In this document: positions 52,655-61,569 of the stretch, piece after piece
Layout of the letters: each line of letters begins with the position of its first letter
How positions within the stretch are numbered: position 1 is the stretch's first letter
Assembly: GCA_937925855.1 (NCBI GenBank)
Contig: CALAMO010000010.1
Coordinates: 124,001-188,000, forward strand
DNA: 64,000 nt
Direction of reading: 5' to 3'
DNA from: an uncultured Thiotrichaceae bacterium
GTDB taxonomy: Bacteria; Pseudomonadota; Gammaproteobacteria; Thiotrichales; Thiotrichaceae
Notes under the pieces: generated by a model
What the model was told of the DNA's origin: nothing
The model's database searches: none
Seen by the model: only the letters and a program-made list of their open reading frames with translations
Made by a program: the position numbers and the translations under genes

Positions 52655-55600
52655 ATGTCCCTACGCGACAAATCCGTCAGGCACCGTCTGTTGTGCCTAC
52701 CGTGTGACGCTGTGTCTAAGGCAGCGTCCCGCATCGGTCTCAGGTGCGCTTCCTACCTGAAGCTTCCGATTATGTTGACTCTGATGGTTGTTGTAACCGG
52801 TTTGGTGACGACGACCTATACCCCTACCGCAGAAGCTAAGGCGGTTAAGAATCGCTTATCGACCTGTTCGGTGACGCCAACTAGGAAATTTTATGATGCG
52901 ATACGTAAGGATCTCGCCAAATACGAACGTCATTTCAAAGCGGGCGAACGCGCGCTATCGCATGGCGCCGCCGGTTTTCTGGAATTTCACATTTTAACGG
53001 CTCGCCCCAAAGCCGGCGCCAAGAAAGAAAAAGTTTTTGCATCGGTGAAAGCACTGCACGATACGTTGAGCACCTTGTCACTGTGTACCCGAAAGCTGAA
53101 AGACCTGAACTATCAGCTAAGATCACAGTTGAGGTCGACCTACAACGCTTATATGAGTCTGTATAAACGTTACCTTAATTCAGCGAGTAAGGTGATGTCG
53201 GATCAACTCGAATCATCGCTCTTCTCATCCCGACGTATTGCCAATAGCACCACTAATATCAATACTAACGCAAGATTCAAGGCTAGATTAGCGTGGACAA
53301 AATCCGTTAATTGGAAGAACCCGAACTTAAATAGACGGGTGTTTAGTCATAACTCAGCCAAAAAAAATGACAAGGCCTTAGCCTTAGCGATGAATGTGGG
53401 GCATTACTTCCACGGTAGTAAGTCGATCTGGCAAAGTAATCGACCTCTACTGCAAGCGGGTAATGATTTTGCTCGGCTCACGCAGTATGACGACTTCGTT
53501 GAGAAGCGGTTGGCGTATTTGGATGATGCTGACGCGCAGTATAAGAGTGATTTTGCAAAATTAGTCGATCATCGTTTGGTAGTGAAGGATAAAAATAGAA
53601 GAAAAGCTTACAAAAAGCGCAAAAAAAGCAAGCGTATCAAAGATCATCTGAAATTAACGGCGCTCTCACAGACAGCAAAAGTGCGGTCTTGGCGCAGTTA
53701 TAAAGCGGCGCAAGTTGCAATGGGATTCACGCAGATCATTAAAACCATGCAGTATACGCGGGGTGAGATAGAAAGAAATAAGTCGCGGGCTACCGAGCAT
53801 GCGGAAAGAAATGTGTCCGCGGCCTTAAACAAACTAGTTAATATGCGGCGCCTGTATTTAACGCTTGAAAGATTTGCAGATAAGCGTTCGGCCGCTGAAC
53901 TTAGTGTGGTTGATATTGCGAAACGGCTAAGCGGTAGTAGTGCGGGTACTTCGTCAGAACTGAGTCCGCCAAGATTGAACCCTCCAGCGGCGGCTGCCCC
54001 GCTCATGGCAAGAAGCGGTGGTAACTCAGTTGTTAATTGTCGCAAGTTAGACTATCCTGTTTATATTTATAATAATATTGATACTTTTTCTGCAGATCCG
54101 AGGAAGGCAGTGCATAGATTTACTGTGCATCAAGCTGACTTACCTGATGGGCGGACTTCATTTGCCAATCTTTTATTACAACTTCGTTTGTATACTTTAA
54201 ACGTGAGGCCTGGGTTAGCCTCTTCTGGATCCAGAATTAATTCTGCAGCTCGCAGAGGATTTGGCTGCAATATGGGAAAGTTTTTTTATGCAGCAACTAA
54301 GTATTTCCACGATTATTTTCAGGTGATCAGTGAGAATTTTTCGACACACAGTCGTTTGCTCAACACCGGAGGTGTGAATGAAGATGGTTTGAAAAATATT
54401 CTCGATGTCTCAACCCTAGAACAGTATGACCTGCTTGAAAGAGTTGCGGGTACGCCACAGGGCGTTGGGGTGTTCAACGCCGCCCACCTAGTGCAGCCAG
54501 GTAGCCATCGCCCAGCGAACTGCTTTGGTACCTATGGTGGTTTGTTGTCAACGTGTAACGCTCAATTTGGGCCCAAAATGATGATGGCAATTCCTTTTGC
54601 GCTGCTAGCCAGCAAAGACGCGGCTACAAGAAAAACGATTGCATTAGAGTACTTGGGAAGTCTATTCGATCGTTCAGACGATCAGATTTATAATGAACGT
54701 TATGAAAACCTTTATAATTTTAGAGAGGAGTTCACGAGGTATTATCTACGGTATATAGATCAGGCTTTTGATGGTGAGGGGTATCAATACCTTGCGGAAG
54801 ATCTGCGTGTTAATCACTATATGCTTGATTTTATGCTGATGATGGAAATTTTTCAGTCCATCATTTCCTATGATACGAGTTATGTTCCCAGAGAAATGAA
54901 AGCTGAGATTGATTCGATTTACAGCGATCTTTATGCCAAAACCAGGGATGTGGGTTTAAGCCTGCGTAATTATTCTATTGCCGAAGGGTATAACCAACGG
55001 TTATCTGATGCAAAAAGGTATTATGAGCCGAGTGAATCGTTCGACATTACAAAAGATTCATCTAAGTTTTCGTTTTTTTATTACACAAACCGGTGGCTTG
55101 ACCCCGCGATAGATGCCATGGAGACCGTCAAGCGAGTGCGCAGTACAAATCCCGATGACCAGGGAAGAGTCACTAATCGCCAACCCTATTATAGCTTGGT
55201 TGTGGGTGGTCCTGATCCCACTACTTGTAGAAGTATACGAAGTATAGGATCTTGCGTAACTGCGCCAAGGAGTAATACGGCAGCAAGGCATGGTGTGGCG
55301 GGCGCTAAACTCTACAATGCGTTTGAAAACGACACGATGGCTTATTTGAATTCCTATCAGTCCCACCTTGAGAGAATGGTGGTTAATTCTGAGCGATTCG
55401 CCGATTTAGAATGGGATAGCTTGAACGGTACTTCTTCAGTGGCACAAAATGCTACGAAAATGATCGAGATCATGGGGAAACAACAACGCGCCACTGAAGA
55501 AATGTTTGCTGCGTTGCGCCAAGCCACGGTCGCGGCTGCGGTAGCATCCGATGAGATCAGGAAAAGGTATTACGACTGGAATGACTTTGATGGCGGAAGC

Positions 55601-57304
55601 ATTTCTAGGGGGCTCAGAGATAGGCGGGGTTCGAATGATGAGCGCTACGATAGGCTGCTTGAACACAGTGAGAATCTTTTCAAAGTGGCGGAAGCAGGAC
55701 GCCTGGTCAGTACCGAATTTTATACCGGCGGGTCTTCCAAGGCGGTTCTCGATCAAGTCAATAGCAATATAGCGACGGGCTTGGCGAATTACCGTGACTA
55801 CCTGAAAAATTCCAGGAATAATCTAATCGATATCATCGAGTATGAAAGACAGCAGACAGTCTTGAAAAAAGTCATGCTGGCTTTGACGGCGATTTCATTA
55901 TTTACCAGCGGTGCGGATTTGTTCACGAACGATCTCTACGCCCTTCGGCAGGGAATTAAGGGTATGCGTGAAAAAGGTTTGAATAGGGCAGATGCGATTA
56001 AAATTCTACCTGCGGCTAATGCTGCTGCCACCGGTCTTAATGCAGCTCTTCTCGGTGCCAATTCTGCTTGGCTCAGTAAGCCATTGATGCTATTGAACTG
56101 GGAAAAAGCAAAGTTTAATAGAAATCGGATGTTACCTTATAGTCGATATGCGGACGTGGCCAGGGCATTCAGGAATGAAATAAATCGTCTACCGCAGGCA
56201 GCGCTGATAAAACAGGTGGCGCGGGAGGAGTATGAGATTCGTAAACTGCTGTTGAATACGAATCCAAGACGCTTTGGTCCTATGGTAGCTGATACCGCCC
56301 TGTATATGCCTGAAGGGGATGGATGGCTCAGTTATTTTGATTTCAAAATTGAAGTGGGGGCCGGATTACGTACAGCCAGCTACCCCGGATTCACTTATAA
56401 AATAGAAAAAGAAGATCTCGACGATTTACTTAAAAATCGTGCTTTCAGGCCTAACCTAGCGAATTATCGGGGGCATAAGTTCAGCCCAATCGGTAGTCAA
56501 ACCTCTGTAGATTTTTCAAAAGTACCGGTTTTTGATCCATGCTTTCAACGTGGGCAAGCTGTTTGGCATCCTTTTGGTTCAGTTGGGCGCGATATACACA
56601 TGGCGTTCTATATATACGACCTACACCAGGGCAGTGATGCGGATATAACCCGGTTAATGACGAAGATGAGAAATGCCACGGTTAAGGTCGAGAGCGCAAT
56701 TCTGCATCGATTACGGTATCAAGATTACTGTAAAGAAAAGTCGCCTTGGATAGATATCTCTGGATTACCTAATTACGCCACTGGTGTCAATCGCGATGAT
56801 TATTTCGCAGCATCTTGGAGGGTGGATGGTATTGGAAATAGTAGATCTAGTAACCAACCTTTACTCGGTCTTAAGCAAAATACCCGAATGGCGTTGCAAC
56901 TGGCCTATGCCTATAACCTTAGGGCTTTGGATCTGCCGCCGCCGCCGTTTTCTTCTGTGGCGGCCCATTCCAAAATTAGTCCGGCGCTACCCGGTTATGC
57001 GCAAGAATCATCCGAAGCTGCCCCACCTAGGCTATATACCATGTGGGTAAAGAAAGGAGAGGCTTGGGATCGCACTTATGAGATTTCCAAGGGTCCGGGT
57101 AGAGGCATGACCAGCCTGAGAGATATCTATTATAGAGGCCGTGACCATAATGGCGACAGACGAGAGCACATGTACGATAAGATGGATCAATTTGCAAGGA
57201 TCAACGGAACTAGCAATTTTGATCTGATCAAGAAGTATATGGAAGTAGGTCGTGTAGATCCCGCTAAGTTTATTCACTCTGAATTGTACGCCATACCTTG
57301 GTAA
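52655..57304 (+). CDS. Giant exported protein of unknown function (1549 residues)
   Basis: No family is recognised anywhere in its length. A long basic N-region (~40 residues) precedes a hydrophobic core (LPIMLTLMVVVTGLVTTTYT) and a TAEAKA-type cleavage site, so it is likely exported. The predicted mature part has ten cysteines. It is rich in Arg, Lys, Tyr and Asn, with a very basic patch near residue 320 (KAYKKRKKSKRIKD), a Pro/Ala linker near 436-450 that may divide two large helical parts, and two weakly hydrophobic stretches near 1075-1140 (VMLALTAISLFTSGADLF; LPAANAAATGLNAALLG). Base composition is clearly more AT-rich than its neighbours. Start ATG 52655 has GGAG 6 bases upstream. It stands alone, bounded by terminators. 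Confidence 0.85.
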   Translation: MSLRDKSVRHRLLCLPCDAVSKAASRIGLRCASYLKLPIMLTLMVVVTGLVTTTYTPTAEAKAVKNRLSTCSVTPTRKFYDAIRKDLAKYERHFKAGERALSHGAAGFLEFHILTARPKAGAKKEKVFASVKALHDTLSTLSLCTRKLKDLNYQLRSQLRSTYNAYMSLYKRYLNSASKVMSDQLESSLFSSRRIANSTTNINTNARFKARLAWTKSVNWKNPNLNRRVFSHNSAKKNDKALALAMNVGHYFHGSKSIWQSNRPLLQAGNDFARLTQYDDFVEKRLAYLDDADAQYKSDFAKLVDHRLVVKDKNRRKAYKKRKKSKRIKDHLKLTALSQTAKVRSWRSYKAAQVAMGFTQIIKTMQYTRGEIERNKSRATEHAERNVSAALNKLVNMRRLYLTLERFADKRSAAELSVVDIAKRLSGSSAGTSSELSPPRLNPPAAAAPLMARSGGNSVVNCRKLDYPVYIYNNIDTFSADPRKAVHRFTVHQADLPDGRTSFANLLLQLRLYTLNVRPGLASSGSRINSAARRGFGCNMGKFFYAATKYFHDYFQVISENFSTHSRLLNTGGVNEDGLKNILDVSTLEQYDLLERVAGTPQGVGVFNAAHLVQPGSHRPANCFGTYGGLLSTCNAQFGPKMMMAIPFALLASKDAATRKTIALEYLGSLFDRSDDQIYNERYENLYNFREEFTRYYLRYIDQAFDGEGYQYLAEDLRVNHYMLDFMLMMEIFQSIISYDTSYVPREMKAEIDSIYSDLYAKTRDVGLSLRNYSIAEGYNQRLSDAKRYYEPSESFDITKDSSKFSFFYYTNRWLDPAIDAMETVKRVRSTNPDDQGRVTNRQPYYSLVVGGPDPTTCRSIRSIGSCVTAPRSNTAARHGVAGAKLYNAFENDTMAYLNSYQSHLERMVVNSERFADLEWDSLNGTSSVAQNATKMIEIMGKQQRATEEMFAALRQATVAAAVASDEIRKRYYDWNDFDGGSISRGLRDRRGSNDERYDRLLEHSENLFKVAEAGRLVSTEFYTGGSSKAVLDQVNSNIATGLANYRDYLKNSRNNLIDIIEYERQQTVLKKVMLALTAISLFTSGADLFTNDLYALRQGIKGMREKGLNRADAIKILPAANAAATGLNAALLGANSAWLSKPLMLLNWEKAKFNRNRMLPYSRYADVARAFRNEINRLPQAALIKQVAREEYEIRKLLLNTNPRRFGPMVADTALYMPEGDGWLSYFDFKIEVGAGLRTASYPGFTYKIEKEDLDDLLKNRAFRPNLANYRGHKFSPIGSQTSVDFSKVPVFDPCFQRGQAVWHPFGSVGRDIHMAFYIYDLHQGSDADITRLMTKMRNATVKVESAILHRLRYQDYCKEKSPWIDISGLPNYATGVNRDDYFAASWRVDGIGNSRSSNQPLLGLKQNTRMALQLAYAYNLRALDLPPPPFSSVAAHSKISPALPGYAQESSEAAPPRLYTMWVKKGEAWDRTYEISKGPGRGMTSLRDIYYRGRDHNGDRREHMYDKMDQFARINGTSNFDLIKKYMEVGRVDPAKFIHSELYAIPW

Positions 57305-57315
57305 GCCCTCTGTGC

Positions 57316-57346
57316 AGCGACCCGCGAGTATACGGCGCGGGTCGCT
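57316..57346 (+). terminator. Strong GC hairpin just after the giant gene
   Basis: An 11-bp perfect stem (AGCGACCCGCG at 57316-57326 with CGCGGGTCGCT at 57336-57346) with a 9-base loop lies 12 bases after the stop. No T run follows, so it may protect the 3' end, with termination occurring at the next hairpin. Confidence 0.6.
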
Positions 57347-57393
57347 ATGAGGGTGCGGTTCTAGCCCTCAGGTAGGCTGTTTAAACACACCGT

Positions 57394-57420
57394 GCCCAGG
57401 AAAATCTCCTGGGCATTTTT
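57394..57420 (+). terminator. Rho-independent terminator of the giant-protein gene
   Basis: An 8-bp perfect stem (GCCCAGGA at 57394-57401 with TCCTGGGC at 57407-57414) and 5-base loop are followed by A and T5 (57416-57420). Confidence 0.9.
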
Positions 57421-57493
57421 GTGTGCGCGGCTGCTGAGGCACAGTTCGCCGCGCTGTCAGCACCGCAAACGGGCCTGTAATAGCGCATAAGCA

Positions 57494-57610
57494 TTGACTT
57501 CTAGCGGGGATGCTCATAATGTCGATAATGCAGGGCCAACCCTGCGCTAGCGCGGTGGGGCGCGGTGTGCCCCACTCATCACGCAGAATTTTTTTAGGGA
57601 GGCTGCCGCA
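57494..57610 (+). promoter_or_regulatory. Promoter-like boxes and hairpin-rich leader of dddP
   Basis: TTGACT (57494-57499) is a good -35, followed at 15-17 bases by CATAAT or TAATGT (57515-57522) as imperfect -10 candidates. The presumed leader holds three consecutive GC-rich palindromes: GCAGGG-CCAA-CCCTGC (57530-57545), the self-complementary GCGCTAGCGC overlapping its end, and GTGGGGC-N7-GCCCCAC (57555-57575), then a T7 tract and the ribosome site AGGGAGG (57596-57602). It could be a structured regulatory 5' leader; that role is inference. Confidence 0.4.
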
Positions 57611-58993
57611 ATGGATCTCTATCCCAATCAGCGATCAGCACAAGATGATTTACCCCCAGATCATGCCCGCGCTCATGACAGCACGAGCCGTAAAATTGAT
57701 CCGCAGCGCGGGGCCTTACTGGGTGATCACACGCCGAATGATAATGATCGGGTGGAGATTGGGCCGACGCAGCTGGCATTTTCCGAATGGGCCGCCGCCG
57801 GGCTGGCATTACCCCATCTGCCGCGCATGCGTGAGTACCGCTGGCGGCGCTTAACCCAACACGTCGTGGCGCGTGACTACGGTGGCGTGCTGCTGTTTGA
57901 TCCGCTGAATATTCGTTATGCCACCGACAGTACCAATATGCAGCTGTGGAATACGCATAATCCGTTTCGGGCGGTGTTGCTGTGTGCCGATGGCTATATG
58001 GTGATGTGGGATTATAAAAATTCACCGTTTTTATCAGAATTTAACCCGCTGGTGCGCGAACAGCGAGCCGGTGCTGATTTATTCTATTTTGATCGCGGCG
58101 ATAAAGTCGATGTGGCGGCGGATAAGTTCGCCAATGAGGTGCGGCTACTGATTGAGGAACACGGCGCGAATAATCAGCGGCTGGCGGTGGATAAAATTAT
58201 GTTACACGGCCTGCGTGCGCTGGAAGCGCAGGGTTTTCAGGTGATGGAAGGTGAAGAGCTGACTGAAAAGTCCCGCTCGGTGAAAGGCCCGGATGAAATT
58301 TTGGCGATGCGCTGTGCCGCCCATGCCTGCGAAACCGCAGTGGCTGCGATGGAGCAGGCGTGCCAGCCCGGCCTGTCTGAAAATGAGGTGTGGTCGGTGC
58401 TGCATGCCGAGAATATTCGCCGGGGCGGCGAGTGGATCGAGACACGCCTGCTCACCTCCGGCCCGCGCACTAATCCGTGGTTCCAGGAATGTGGCCCGCG
58501 CCTGATCCAGAATAACGAGCTTATTGCTTATGATACCGATCTGGTGGGGAGCTACGGTATTTGCGTTGATATTTCGCGCAGCTTCTGGCTGGGTGAGCAG
58601 GCCCCGCGCCCCGATATGGTCTACGCGATGCAGCACGCACATGAACATATCATGACGAATATGGCGCTGCTTAAACCCGGTGTGCCCATGCGCGACCTGA
58701 CGTTCAACGCGCATAAACTCGACGCGCATTTCCAGCGCCAAAAGTACGGCTGCATGATGCACGGCGTTGGGCTGTGTGATGAATGGCCGCTGATTGCCTA
58801 CCCGGATCAGCTGGTCGAGGGGGCGTATGACTATGAGTTGGAAGCGGGCATGGTGCTGTGCGTTGAGGCGCTAGTGAGTCCCGAAGGCGGCGACTTCTCG
58901 ATTAAGCTGGAAGATCAGGTGTTGGTGACGGAAACGGGCTATGAGAACTTGACCAAATACCCGTTTGATGCGCGCCTGATGGGTGAGGCTTAA
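57611..58993 (+). CDS. dddP: DMSP lyase DddP (M24 metallopeptidase fold)
   Basis: This 460-residue enzyme cleaves dimethylsulfoniopropionate to dimethyl sulfide and acrylate. It has a pita-bread fold like M24 peptidases. RKIDPQRGALLGDHTPNDND, EIGPTQLAFSEW, GGVLLFDPLNIRYATDSTN, MQLWNTHNPFRAVLLCADGY and SGPRTNPWFQECGPR are as in characterised DddP. Metal ligands are all present: Asp308, Asp310, Asp320, His384, Glu419 and Glu434, plus Asp390 at the position of the proposed catalytic base. Each is offset by exactly 13 from the residues I recall for Ruegeria DddP (295, 297, 307, 371, 406, 421 and 377). No other ddd, acuI or transporter gene is adjacent. Confidence 0.95.
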   Translation: MDLYPNQRSAQDDLPPDHARAHDSTSRKIDPQRGALLGDHTPNDNDRVEIGPTQLAFSEWAAAGLALPHLPRMREYRWRRLTQHVVARDYGGVLLFDPLNIRYATDSTNMQLWNTHNPFRAVLLCADGYMVMWDYKNSPFLSEFNPLVREQRAGADLFYFDRGDKVDVAADKFANEVRLLIEEHGANNQRLAVDKIMLHGLRALEAQGFQVMEGEELTEKSRSVKGPDEILAMRCAAHACETAVAAMEQACQPGLSENEVWSVLHAENIRRGGEWIETRLLTSGPRTNPWFQECGPRLIQNNELIAYDTDLVGSYGICVDISRSFWLGEQAPRPDMVYAMQHAHEHIMTNMALLKPGVPMRDLTFNAHKLDAHFQRQKYGCMMHGVGLCDEWPLIAYPDQLVEGAYDYELEAGMVLCVEALVSPEGGDFSIKLEDQVLVTETGYENLTKYPFDARLMGEA

Positions 58994-58996
58994 GCG

Positions 58997-60412
58997 CTAC
59001 AGGCTGCCTTTGCGCTTGATGTCCAAATAGCTATTAATCAGGCCGGTCGATAATTGTGCCGGCGCTACGTCCAGACACAGCACGCCCTGCGCGCGAATCT
59101 GCCGCAGCGTCTGCGCGCGCGCACTTAAATAATGCTCCGTCGCCGCATAGGTGAGGGCATCTTCTATATGATCGACCGGCTGCGCCAGCTGAGCGTGCAG
59201 GGCCTGTTCCTGCATACTGGCAAATAGCAGCAGATGCCGGTTACCTAACAGATGTAAGGCCGGAATCAGGTCATCGGTATCCTCATCGCGCAGGTTGCTT
59301 AAGACGATGACCAGGGCGCGCTTCTTTTGGCGGATTAATAGCTCGGTCGCGGCCTGACTAAAATCGGGTGCCTGCGTTCCGGCCTGGAGGTCATACAGCG
59401 CATTCAGCATTTGGTTCAGGCAGGGCTGGCCCTTACGCGGTTTGAGCCAGCGTTCGCGATACGCGCGGTTGCCAAACGTGCCCAGGCCGACCGCATCCCC
59501 TTGTTTGAGGGCGATGTGGGACAGCAGTAAGGCCGCATTCAGCGTATGATCGAAATGTGAGAGTTCATCGTCCTGCGCCAGCATGCGATGGCTGCAATCT
59601 AACAGGAAGATAATTTCCTGGTCGCGTTCATCCTGGTATTCACGCGCCACGGGTTTTTGCATGCGAGCGCTGGCTTTCCAGTCAATTTGGCGCAGACTGT
59701 CGCCCGCGCGGTATTCACGCAGCTGGTGAAAGTCCTGGCCTTCGCCGCGACGGCGGCGTTTCATAATCCCGAGGTGACTCAGGTGGTTATCGGTCGCCAA
59801 CAGTGCGTACTGGGCGATGGCGGTAAAATTCGGATAGACCTTAACGGCTGCGTCTAAGGGCAGGCTGCTATTGCGCCACCAGAGCTGTAGCGGAGAGAGC
59901 ACTCTGATCTGCGTGCGCGCGAAGCGCATCAGGCCGCGCTGGAGCGGTTTAATCAGGTAGTGACTTTCTGCCCGTTCATCGCGGGCTAGGTGCAGCTTAA
60001 TCGGCAGGCCGCTGGCCTTAAAGCTGGCGGGGTAGTGGTCATAGAGCTGGAAGGTGAGTGCGCGGCGGCCCGTGTTGTGGCTAATGAGCGCGAGGGGGGT
60101 CTCCACGCCAACGGAGAGCGATGTGGGCAGCGGGCGTTCCAGCCGCAGCGCCGGTTTCGGCAGTACCCACAGCGCATCAACCAGCCACAGCAGCACACTG
60201 ATACCCAGCACGAGATACCATCCGAACCGCCAGTCCGGCAGTAGGCTAACCCCCAGCGCCAGCGCGGCGTGCAGCCACAGCAGCCAGAAGCTGCGGCGGG
60301 CCGGTAAGAGCGGCATGTGCAGCGCTGGCTTGTCCGGCGGTTTGTGCTCCGGTGTGTTCACCGCTTTGTGCTCAGGCTGGTGTTCCGGTGTGTTCATTGG
60401 CGCGGGTTTCAC
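58997..60412 (-). CDS. DUF58 domain protein of the MoxR operon
   Basis: This 471-residue protein has two N-terminal membrane helices (FWLLWLHAALALGVSLL, YLVLGISVLLWLVDALWVL), a beta-rich middle, and the DUF58 core GQDFHQLREYRAGDSLRQID followed by WKASARMQKP. A VWA-like domain follows (IIFLLDCSHRM for the metal site, VIVLSNLRDEDTDDL). Such proteins work with MoxR ATPases, probably as substrate or chaperone targets. Its start overlaps the MoxR stop (ATGA). It is the last gene of the leftward operon and ends 3 bases from dddP with no intervening terminator. The N-terminus contains short repeats of EHKP/PEHQ type. Confidence 0.88.
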   Translation of the reverse strand: MKPAPMNTPEHQPEHKAVNTPEHKPPDKPALHMPLLPARRSFWLLWLHAALALGVSLLPDWRFGWYLVLGISVLLWLVDALWVLPKPALRLERPLPTSLSVGVETPLALISHNTGRRALTFQLYDHYPASFKASGLPIKLHLARDERAESHYLIKPLQRGLMRFARTQIRVLSPLQLWWRNSSLPLDAAVKVYPNFTAIAQYALLATDNHLSHLGIMKRRRRGEGQDFHQLREYRAGDSLRQIDWKASARMQKPVAREYQDERDQEIIFLLDCSHRMLAQDDELSHFDHTLNAALLLSHIALKQGDAVGLGTFGNRAYRERWLKPRKGQPCLNQMLNALYDLQAGTQAPDFSQAATELLIRQKKRALVIVLSNLRDEDTDDLIPALHLLGNRHLLLFASMQEQALHAQLAQPVDHIEDALTYAATEHYLSARAQTLRQIRAQGVLCLDVAPAQLSTGLINSYLDIKRKGSL

Positions 60413-61569
60413 TGCCGTGGCGCTTCGATTTTGTCCAGTATCGACTGCAACACGTCGTCGCTGGAATAGGCTTCCAGTTCCATTTCGGGTGCGAGCGCTA
60501 CTCGGTGGCGTAAGACCGGCAGCGCGACCTGTTTAATATCATCGGGATGGACAAAGTCGCGCTGTTCCAACAGGGCATGCGCCCGCGCCGCTCGGATGAG
60601 CGCGATGCTGCCGCGTGGCCCGGCACCAAAGCGCAGGCCCTGGCCGCTGCGTGTGGCCTGCGTGATCCGTACCGCATAGTCGATGACCGCCGGGTCGACG
60701 CTGATGCCGGCGGTGATTTGCTGTAGTTTTAGGACGGCTTCCGGGTCAATCACGGGCTGGAGTTGGGCCAGATTAAAATGATCGCCGACCTGCTGATGGG
60801 TGACGGTACTGACGAGGGTGTTTTCTTCGTCCAGCGACGGGTAGTCGATATAAAGCTTCATCAGAAAGCGGTCAAGCTGCGCTTCCGGTAAGGGGTAAGT
60901 GCCTTCCTGTTCCAGGGGGTTTTGCGTGGCCAGCGTCATGAAGGGGCGCGGCACCGGATGCGCTTCGCCTTCGATAGTGACCTGCTGCTCCTGCATGACT
61001 TCCAGCAGCGCGGACTGCGTTTTCGCGGGTGCGCGATTGATCTCGTCGGCTAAGAGCAGGTGGGTGAAGACCGGGCCTTTACGCACCTGGAAATGCTGAT
61101 TCTGCATATCATAGAGTACATGGCCGCTAATATCGGCGGGCATTAAATCCGGGGTGAACTGGATACGTGCGAACTGGCCGCTGATGGTTTTTGCCAGCGC
61201 GCGCACTAAGAGCGTTTTACCTAGGCCGGGCACGCCCTCAATCAGCACATGCCCCCCCGCCAGAAGGGCAATCAGCGTTTCGCGAATGACGCCGCGCTGT
61301 CCAATCACAGCTTTGGCGATTTCTGCGCTAATCGCGTTGGCCTGCGCCGCCGCTGCGACCACTTCAGTCCCAGGGCCAGCCTCTGTTGGGCCTGCGTCTG
61401 CTGCTGTTTGCGCCTGCCCGCTGGATGCGGCCGGTATCGCCGTTTCTGCGGGTGGCCGCTGTGCTACGGACTCAGCTTCTAGGGCGGGCATGGCCGCTGC
61501 GCTGTCCGCTGTTGGCGGGTGAGTGGCGGCGTTGTTAGTATCGGCGCTGTGATTATTCGGGGTACTCAT
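60409..61569 (-). CDS. MoxR-family AAA+ ATPase
   Basis: This ~386-residue MoxR ATPase has Walker A LIEGVPGLGKTLLVRALA, Walker B THLLLADEINRAPAKTQSAL, sensor TLATQNPLEQEGTYPLPEAQ, and the C-terminal helical lid with IALIRAARAHALLEQRDFV. An unusual ~80-residue Ala/Pro/Thr-rich low-complexity extension precedes the ATPase domain. ATG 61569 gives an ATGA overlap with the preceding gene and has AGGA 7 bases upstream; the longer frame from 61587 lacks a better site. MoxR proteins act as chaperones in maturation of protein complexes with DUF58/VWA partners. Confidence 0.94.
   Translation of the reverse strand: MSTPNNHSADTNNAATHPPTADSAAAMPALEAESVAQRPPAETAIPAASSGQAQTAADAGPTEAGPGTEVVAAAAQANAISAEIAKAVIGQRGVIRETLIALLAGGHVLIEGVPGLGKTLLVRALAKTISGQFARIQFTPDLMPADISGHVLYDMQNQHFQVRKGPVFTHLLLADEINRAPAKTQSALLEVMQEQQVTIEGEAHPVPRPFMTLATQNPLEQEGTYPLPEAQLDRFLMKLYIDYPSLDEENTLVSTVTHQQVGDHFNLAQLQPVIDPEAVLKLQQITAGISVDPAVIDYAVRITQATRSGQGLRFGAGPRGSIALIRAARAHALLEQRDFVHPDDIKQVALPVLRHRVALAPEMELEAYSSDDVLQSILDKIEAPRQ

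Noticed and set aside
52470-52760. 96-residue open frame upstream of the giant gene
   Set aside because: It runs through the -10 box and into the giant gene in another frame, has no ribosome site and no protein-like character.
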